Origin: Micromonospora humi
Lineage (GTDB): Bacteria; Actinomycetota; Actinomycetes; Mycobacteriales; Micromonosporaceae
Direction: 5' to 3'
Assembly (NCBI RefSeq): GCF_900090105.1
Contig: NZ_FMDM01000002.1
Coordinates: forward strand, 298,995 to 362,994
DNA: 64,000 nucleotides
The notes under the pieces were generated by a model. The model was given only the letters and a program-made list of their open reading frames with translations, did no database searches and had not been told where the DNA came from. The number at the start of each line of letters is the position of its first letter. Position 1 is the first letter of the stretch. This document shows positions 59,706 through 64,000 of this stretch, piece after piece. The position numbers and the translations under genes are program-made.

Positions 59706-60077
59706 CTAGGTCGTGTTCGCTCCGGGCACCGCCCAGCGCAGGCCGGCCGGGTCCCGCAGCACCACGCCCACCGGGGGGCCGCCGTTCGTCGCCTCCAGCG
59801 TCGCGCCGGCGGCCAGCGCGCGCTGCACGAGCAGGTGCGGGTCGGCCGGGGTGAGCGACATCGGGACGTCCCCGCCCTGCTCGGCCGTCCGGTCGGACCA
59901 CTCGCTCACCGTCAACCGGTGGTCGCCGACCACCAGCTCGGCGTGCACGACCCGCCCGTCCAGCAGACATTCCCGCTGCACCGGCACGGCCTCGAAGACC
60001 TCCGCGTAGAACGCGGTCACCGTGGCCACGTCGGTCACCGCCAGGTGCGCATCGTTGCGCAGTTCCCCGACGCCCAT
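59706..60077 (-). CDS. VOC superfamily (glyoxalase/bleomycin-resistance-like) protein
   Basis: A 123-residue paired beta-alpha-beta-beta-beta protein: AHLAVTDVATVTAFYAEVF, HAELVVGDHRLTVSEW, LLVQRALAAGATLEATNGGPPVGVVLRDPAGLRWAV. Its metal-ligand positions (His, Glu) look incomplete, so it may be a binding protein more than an enzyme. ATG at 60077 is preferred over the GTG at 60095. It starts 18 bases after the DUF5988-like stop and is probably cotranscribed with it. Confidence 0.82.
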   Translation of the reverse strand: MGVGELRNDAHLAVTDVATVTAFYAEVFEAVPVQRECLLDGRVVHAELVVGDHRLTVSEWSDRTAEQGGDVPMSLTPADPHLLVQRALAAGATLEATNGGPPVGVVLRDPAGLRWAVPGANTT

Positions 60078-60095
60078 CGCCCTACCGCCTCTCAC

Positions 60096-60395
60096 TCACT
60101 CCGCGATCCGGGTACGGCCGGTCCAGCGGAACACCGCGGGCACGCCGTCGAGGGTGACCGCGGGGTCCCGCTCGAAGTGCTCGTAGCCCCCGTAGTAGCG
60201 CACCTTGATCTTGGATTCCACCGTGGACACCCGCTGGTTGCGCAGCTCGGCCGGCAGCATCGCCGGTCCGCCCTCCAGCACCGCCTCGACGACGCCTGCG
60301 GCGTCGGCGCCCACCTGGGCCGACCAGGCGCTCCGGTCGTCGCCGTCGACGAAGGAGCCCCGGACGGCCGGAGCGGGATTGATAGAAGCTGTCAT
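60096..60395 (-). CDS. DUF5988-like small protein
   Basis: A 99-residue protein. The second half (LPAELRNQRVSTVESKIKVRYYGGYEHFERDP, then PAVFRWTGRTRIAE) matches the DUF5988 pattern as I recall it (KIKVPHYGGYEHFE, FRWTxRTKIAE). Members are frequent in or near actinobacterial biosynthetic gene clusters; function unknown. GGAGGT precedes the ATG at 60395. Divergent from matB. Confidence 0.7.
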   Translation of the reverse strand: MTASINPAPAVRGSFVDGDDRSAWSAQVGADAAGVVEAVLEGGPAMLPAELRNQRVSTVESKIKVRYYGGYEHFERDPAVTLDGVPAVFRWTGRTRIAE

Positions 60396-60746
60396 GACAC
60401 GACCTCCGTCGCTCGTCGTTCAGCCTCGCCATGCGCGCGCAGTCGCCGAACGCATCTGTCGAGCGGATCGCCGCCGCATTCCGCCGAGACGGAAGGAATG
60501 GCCCTGCACCGGTGGCCGGTGGCGATCTCCTGTGCCATTCGACCGTAATCGGGGTCACAATTCCGAAAGAACCCTTAGGCACCCCCTAACGCGAACTGTT
60601 CGCCGAGGCCGGACCGGGCGCGCCGGCGCCGGCGCGACACCGGGCGCTAGGGGTCGGACACGCCGTAGGGGTGGCTGCCCGCTCGGGGACGCCGTTACGG
60701 TCGGGGCGTCCGAGGTCGGCGCCGGCCCGACCCGAGAGGGGACGCC
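60396..60746. other. divergent intergenic region with repeated TAGGGG-type half-sites
   Basis: 351 bases between the DUF5988-like gene and matB, with no gene of its own. CCCTTAGG (60572-60579) and CCCCCTAA (60582-60589) face CTAGGGGT (60647-60654) and GTAGGGGT (60665-60672). GCGAACTGTTCGC (60591-60603) is a perfect odd palindrome between them. These look like binding sites of an unknown regulator acting on both genes. No confident -35/-10 pair was assigned. Confidence 0.45.
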
Positions 60747-62147
60747 GTGCCGCTGCTGACCTGGCTGGACGAGTCCACCGACGAGCGCCCGGGCGCGGTC
60801 CGCGTCGACGACCGGTCGCTGTCCTGGGTGGAGCTGCGTCGGGCGGCCGGCGCGGTCGCCGACGACCTGCGCGGCGTACGCCGGGTGGCGGTGTCCGCCA
60901 CGGCCAGCCTGGAGACCGTGGTCGGGGTGGTCGGCGGGCTGCTCGCCGGTGCGGCGGTGGTGCCGGTGCCGCCGGACGCCGGGCCGGTGGAACGCGACCA
61001 CATCCTGCGCGACTCCGGGGCCGAGGTGCTGCTGGGGCCGCCCGGCCCGGACGGCGTCGCCGACCCGCCCGTGGTGCCGGTCGACCTGGCCCGGCGCTCG
61101 GACGGCCGCCATGCCGAGCCGGACCCGGCGGCCACCGCGCTGATCCTCTACACCAGCGGCACCACCGGCGCACCGAAGGGCGCGGTGCTGTCCCGCCGCG
61201 CGATCGCCGCCTGCCTGGACGGGCTCGCCGACGCCTGGGCCTGGACGCCGGACGACGTGCTGGCGCACGGGCTGCCGCTGTTCCACGTGCACGGGCTCGT
61301 CCTCGGGGTGCTCGGTCCGCTGCGCCTGGGCAGCCGACTGCACCACGTCGGCCGACCCCGCCCCGACCGGTACGCGGCCGCCGACGGCACGCTCTACTTC
61401 GGCGTACCCACGATCTGGTCGCGGATCGCGGCGGAGCCGGCGGCGGCGCGGGAGCTGCGCGGCGCCCGGCTGCTGGTGTCGGGCAGCGCCGCGCTGCCCG
61501 AACCGGTCTTCGCCGCGCTCGCGGACCTGACCGGCCATCGGCCGGTCGAGCGGTACGGGATGACCGAGACCCTGATCACGGTGAGCGCCCGGGCCGACGG
61601 GCCGCGGCGACCGGGCACGGTCGGCGTGCCGCTGCCCGGCGTGCGCACGCGGGTGGTGGACGAGCGTGGCGCCGCGCTGCCCGCCGACGGCGACGCCATG
61701 GGCGAGCTGCAGGTGCGCGGCGACACGCTCTTCGACGGCTACCTCGACCGGCCGGACGCGGACGCGGCGACCCGGACGGCGGACGGCTGGTTTCGCACCG
61801 GCGACGTGGCCACCGTCGGACCGGACGGCTGGCACCGCATCGTCGGCCGGGCCGCCACCGACCTGATCAAGAGCGGCGGCTACCGGATCGGCGCCGGCGA
61901 GGTGGAGGACGCGCTGCTGGCCCACCCGGGCGTGCGGGAGGCCGCCGTCGTCGGCACCCCGCACCCCGACCTGGGCCAGCAGATCACCGCGTACGTGGTC
62001 GGTGACGGCCTGGGTGAGGCCGAGCTGATCGACTTCGTGGCCCGGCAGTTGTCCGTGCACAAGCGTCCCCGGCAGGTGCGGCTGGTCGACGCGCTGCCCC
62101 GCAACGCCATGGGCAAGGTGCAGAAGAGCCGGCTGACCGAGGGCTGA
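60747..62147 (+). CDS. matB: malonyl-CoA ligase (MatB-type acyl-CoA synthetase)
   Basis: A 466-residue ANL-superfamily ligase that activates malonate or methylmalonate with ATP and CoA, supplying polyketide or fatty-acid extender units. Core motifs: YTSGTTGAPKGAVLSR (phosphate loop, near 135), GLPLFHVHGLVLGVLGPLR, LLVSGSAALP, YGMTETLI, GTVGVPLPGV, WFRTGDVA, DLIKSGGYRIGAGEVE, and NAMGKVQK with the adenylation Lys. This agrees closely with Streptomyces coelicolor MatB as I remember it, including length. GTG start behind GAGAGGGGA. It is divergent from the DUF5988-VOC pair. No matA or matC seen in the window. Confidence 0.85.
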   Translation: MPLLTWLDESTDERPGAVRVDDRSLSWVELRRAAGAVADDLRGVRRVAVSATASLETVVGVVGGLLAGAAVVPVPPDAGPVERDHILRDSGAEVLLGPPGPDGVADPPVVPVDLARRSDGRHAEPDPAATALILYTSGTTGAPKGAVLSRRAIAACLDGLADAWAWTPDDVLAHGLPLFHVHGLVLGVLGPLRLGSRLHHVGRPRPDRYAAADGTLYFGVPTIWSRIAAEPAAARELRGARLLVSGSAALPEPVFAALADLTGHRPVERYGMTETLITVSARADGPRRPGTVGVPLPGVRTRVVDERGAALPADGDAMGELQVRGDTLFDGYLDRPDADAATRTADGWFRTGDVATVGPDGWHRIVGRAATDLIKSGGYRIGAGEVEDALLAHPGVREAAVVGTPHPDLGQQITAYVVGDGLGEAELIDFVARQLSVHKRPRQVRLVDALPRNAMGKVQKSRLTEG

Positions 62148-62152
62148 CGGCC

Positions 62153-62785
62153 TCAGACACCCCGGTCGGGCGCGCTCATGTCGCCGGTCGCGGGCGTGCC
62201 GTCGGCGAGCCCGTAGCGCAGGTAGACGGTGCCCTTCGGGTTGGCGACCGGCGGTTCGAGGAGGGTGACGTTCGTGGGCACCGCGCCGCCGTCGAACACC
62301 TTCTTGCCCACGCCGAGCACGATCGGGTGCACCCAGAGGTCGATGCGGTCGAAGAGCTTCTCCCGCAGCAGCGTCTGCACCAGGTTCACACTCCCGACGA
62401 CCTTGACGTTCTCGTGCCGGTCCCGCACCTCGCGCACCGCCGTCACCAGGTCCGGGCCGAGCTGCGTGGAACCCTTCCAGGACAGGTCGGGCCGGCCGCG
62501 GGAGGCCACGTACTTCGGGATGCGGTTGAAGAGCGAGGCGATCTCGTTGTCCTCGCCGCCCTCCTGGTGCGGCCAGTAGGCGGCGAAGATGTCGTAGGTC
62601 CGCCGGCCGAGCAGCAGGGCGTCGGTGCCCTGGTAGGCCTTCATCACCTGCGCGCCGGAGACCTCGTCCAGCAGCGGCGCCTGCCAGCCGCCGAACGCGA
62701 ACCCATCCGGGTCCTCGTCCGGGCTGCCGGGCGACTGCGCCACGAAGTCCAGGGTGGTGAACAGCTCGATCTGGATGACGCCCAT
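62153..62785 (-). CDS. dihydrofolate reductase-like (RibD C-terminal) protein
   Basis: A 210-residue NADPH-dependent reductase-like protein: IQIELFTTLDFVAQ (the family start), LLLGRRTYDIFAAYWP (NADPH loop), KYVASRGRPDLSWKGSTQLG, VKVVGSVNLVQTLLREKLFDRIDLWVHPIVLGVGKKVF. GGGAG lies a few bases before the ATG at 62785. Stand-alone RibD_C proteins of this sort are common in actinomycetes; substrate unknown. Its stop is five bases from the convergent matB stop. Confidence 0.85.
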   Translation of the reverse strand: MGVIQIELFTTLDFVAQSPGSPDEDPDGFAFGGWQAPLLDEVSGAQVMKAYQGTDALLLGRRTYDIFAAYWPHQEGGEDNEIASLFNRIPKYVASRGRPDLSWKGSTQLGPDLVTAVREVRDRHENVKVVGSVNLVQTLLREKLFDRIDLWVHPIVLGVGKKVFDGGAVPTNVTLLEPPVANPKGTVYLRYGLADGTPATGDMSAPDRGV

Positions 62786-62962
62786 GTCGTACTCCCGTTG
62801 AGTTGGTTGCCGGTCGGAAGGTAGACCGGCAACGCGCTTCCGACTCATCGCTGGGCCGCCGCGACGCGTCGGGACGGCTCGATCGCGCTCGAACTCGGCG
62901 ACGTCCGACGGTCAGGGCCCGTGCTGTTCGAGTCGGCGCGACGGCGGTCCGGAGCCCCGCCG

Positions 62963-63679
62963 TCAGGCGGTGCTCGCTGGCCGCCCGGCACCGGCCCGGC
63001 GTCGATCAGCCGACTCACCGGTCTGCAGCAGGATGTTCAGCAGCTCGTGCGGCGCGTCACGCATCAGGTTGTGGCCGCCGTCCACGGCGTGCGTCGTCCA
63101 CGCGGGATCGTCGCGAAGCCGCTGATAGGTGGGGGTGAACGGGGAAGGTCCGTCCCATCCTGCCGCGTACACGTAGACCCGGTGCCGGATCCGTGCGGGG
63201 TCCGCGGTGAGCCGGAGCGGTTGCAGCAGGGAGGCGATCGGATGAGGAGTGGCCCGTGCGTCGAAGAACGGTAGGGGCCGTACCGCGTAGCCGCTTTCCA
63301 CCACGTCGGCGTACCACCGGCGCTCCTGGTCGGTGACGAGGTTCCAGCAGGAGTCGTCGTGCTGCGGCACCACGGCGTCCAGGTACACCAGGGCCCGCAC
63401 GCGTTCGGGCATCCGGTCGGCGACGCCGGTGGTCACCATCCCTCCGTAGCTGTGGCCGACCAGTACCGCGTCCTCGATGTTCTCCGCGTCGAGAACGCCC
63501 GTCACGTCCTGGATGTGGGTGTCGAGGTTAACCCCGCCGTGGAGCAGATGACTGCGCTCGCTGAGTCCCGTCAACGTCAACGGGTAGGCCCGGTGCCCCC
63601 GGCGGCGGAGCTGCTCGGCAAGCTCCGCGAAGCACCAACCGCCGTGACACATACCGGGAACGAGGATGAAGGTGACCAT
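62963..63679 (-). CDS. alpha/beta hydrolase (esterase EstC / salicylate esterase-like)
   Basis: A 238-residue hydrolase. FILVPGMCHGGWCFAELAEQL is the oxyanion region, LTGLSERSHLL follows, VLVGHSYGGMVTTGVADR holds the nucleophile Ser near 82, VYLDAVVPQHDDSCW is next, and His is in VDGGHNLMRDAPHELLNIL. The arrangement fits the methylesterase/hydroxynitrile lyase-like group. AAGGAG sits before the ATG at 63679. It follows the MFS gene on the same strand with a 74-base gap. No gene was seen in 62786-62962. Confidence 0.88.
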   Translation of the reverse strand: MVTFILVPGMCHGGWCFAELAEQLRRRGHRAYPLTLTGLSERSHLLHGGVNLDTHIQDVTGVLDAENIEDAVLVGHSYGGMVTTGVADRMPERVRALVYLDAVVPQHDDSCWNLVTDQERRWYADVVESGYAVRPLPFFDARATPHPIASLLQPLRLTADPARIRHRVYVYAAGWDGPSPFTPTYQRLRDDPAWTTHAVDGGHNLMRDAPHELLNILLQTGESADRRRAGAGRPASTA

Positions 63680-63753
63680 TGCCGTGCTCCTTCTGTCGGG
63701 TGGACTGGTCGTCGAGGTGCCGGGGAGGTGGCCGGCGGGGTGCCGGAGCGGTG

Positions 63754-64000
63754 TCACCGGGGCGTGGCGTCGAGCGTTCCGTCCCGGAGCGCCGGGGCGC
63801 CTGCTGGGGTCGCTCGCGCGCGACGTCGGGGACGCGCGGTCGCGGCCACCACGGCGGCTGTGCCGCAGAGGATCGCGGTCCACGCCAGGGTGGCCGCGGC
63901 CGAGGTGCCGTCGGCGAGGACGCCGGCGACCCAGGGGCCGACCGTCTGGCCGGCAGCGAAGAGCATGGTGAAGACCGAGAGTGTGCGGGTCCAGTCGGCC
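63754..64000 (-). CDS. MFS transporter, C-terminal end (partial)
   Basis: The last 81 residues of a membrane transporter that begins beyond the window. RTLSVFTMLFAAGQTVGPWVAGVLADGT is a typical helix-11 motif of YbfB/YjiJ-type major facilitator proteins, followed by helix 12 (LAWTAILCGTAAVVAAT) and a short Arg/Ala-rich tail. Orientation and spacing suggest cotranscription with the hydrolase downstream. Substrate unknown. Confidence 0.75.
   Translation of the reverse strand, partial: ADWTRTLSVFTMLFAAGQTVGPWVAGVLADGTSAAATLAWTAILCGTAAVVAATARPRRRARATPAGAPALRDGTLDATPR

Noticed and set aside
1..64000. search for tRNA, rRNA, CRISPR arrays, insertion sequences, att sites and oriC
   Set aside because: No tRNA-like cloverleaf, repeat-spacer pattern, transposase or integrase gene, or DnaA-box cluster was seen by eye on either strand.

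Overview
The window is very GC-rich, with many GTG starts, 4-base ATGA/GTGA stop-start overlaps and few intergenic gaps. It reads as chromosomal DNA of a filamentous actinomycete. A Micromonospora-like genus is my best guess, from the style of the proteins (DUF6357, DUF6817-like, MatB, secreted CBM2 enzymes). No rRNA, tRNA, CRISPR array, insertion sequence or replication origin was seen.

Layout. 0-5.6 kb: a broken membrane-protein gene at the edge, a secreted family 3 glycosidase behind a CebR-type operator, an ECF sigma factor with a translationally coupled membrane partner, and a frameshifted remnant. 5.7-11.7 kb: one 1984-residue DUF4011/SF1 helicase/nuclease/DUF3320 protein of the kind linked to defence. 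11.8-16.3 kb: an accessory stretch in visible decay (Nudix gene with frameshift and stop, DUF4352 gene with premature stop, DUF2075 gene that lost its ATPase core) around an intact MazG-like gene. 16.3-22.4 kb: small housekeeping or accessory enzymes (methyltransferases, arginase-like protein, Nudix hydrolase, TIM-barrel epimerase, PNPOx-like protein, tyrosine phosphatase).

22.4-32.9 kb is the most coherent unit. A LacI regulator and an enolase-superfamily enzyme face a nine-kilobase tightly coupled operon: ABC permease, NMT1-like binding lipoprotein, ABC ATPase, Gfo/Idh/MocA dehydrogenase, DUF993 protein, sugar isomerase/epimerase, glycerate kinase and SGNH hydrolase. Two LacI-type operators sit just downstream of the -10 box. 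I infer a repressed catabolic system for an esterified or acidic sugar-like compound that ends in glycerate; the substrate is unknown.

33-38 kb: uncharacterised proteins, small membrane and YCII proteins, and a secreted SGNH esterase with a CBM2 cellulose-binding domain. 38.2-44.2 kb: a TctCBA tricarboxylate transporter with a coupled universal stress protein, divergent from a CitA/CitB-type two-component pair that probably controls it. 44.2-48.5 kb: a second LacI regulator, divergent from two secreted proteins (LamG-like and sugar dehydrogenase-like) across a perfect 26-bp palindrome. 48.6-54.4 kb: a secreted beta-propeller lipoprotein, a BNR-repeat/MoaD-like pair, an MmcQ protein and a Ser/Thr kinase whose outer domain resembles CBM2. 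54.4-64 kb: GNAT, hydrolases, a short inositol-phosphate-synthase-like protein, a CoA-transferase, a VOC/DUF5988-like pair divergent from malonyl-CoA ligase (matB), a RibD-like reductase, and a hydrolase with the end of an MFS transporter. The last part has a secondary-metabolism flavour.

Plant polysaccharide use recurs across the window: GH3 under a CebR box, a CBM2 esterase, a CBM2-like kinase sensor and two LacI regulons. All functions rest on motif and family recognition by eye; no database search was run.
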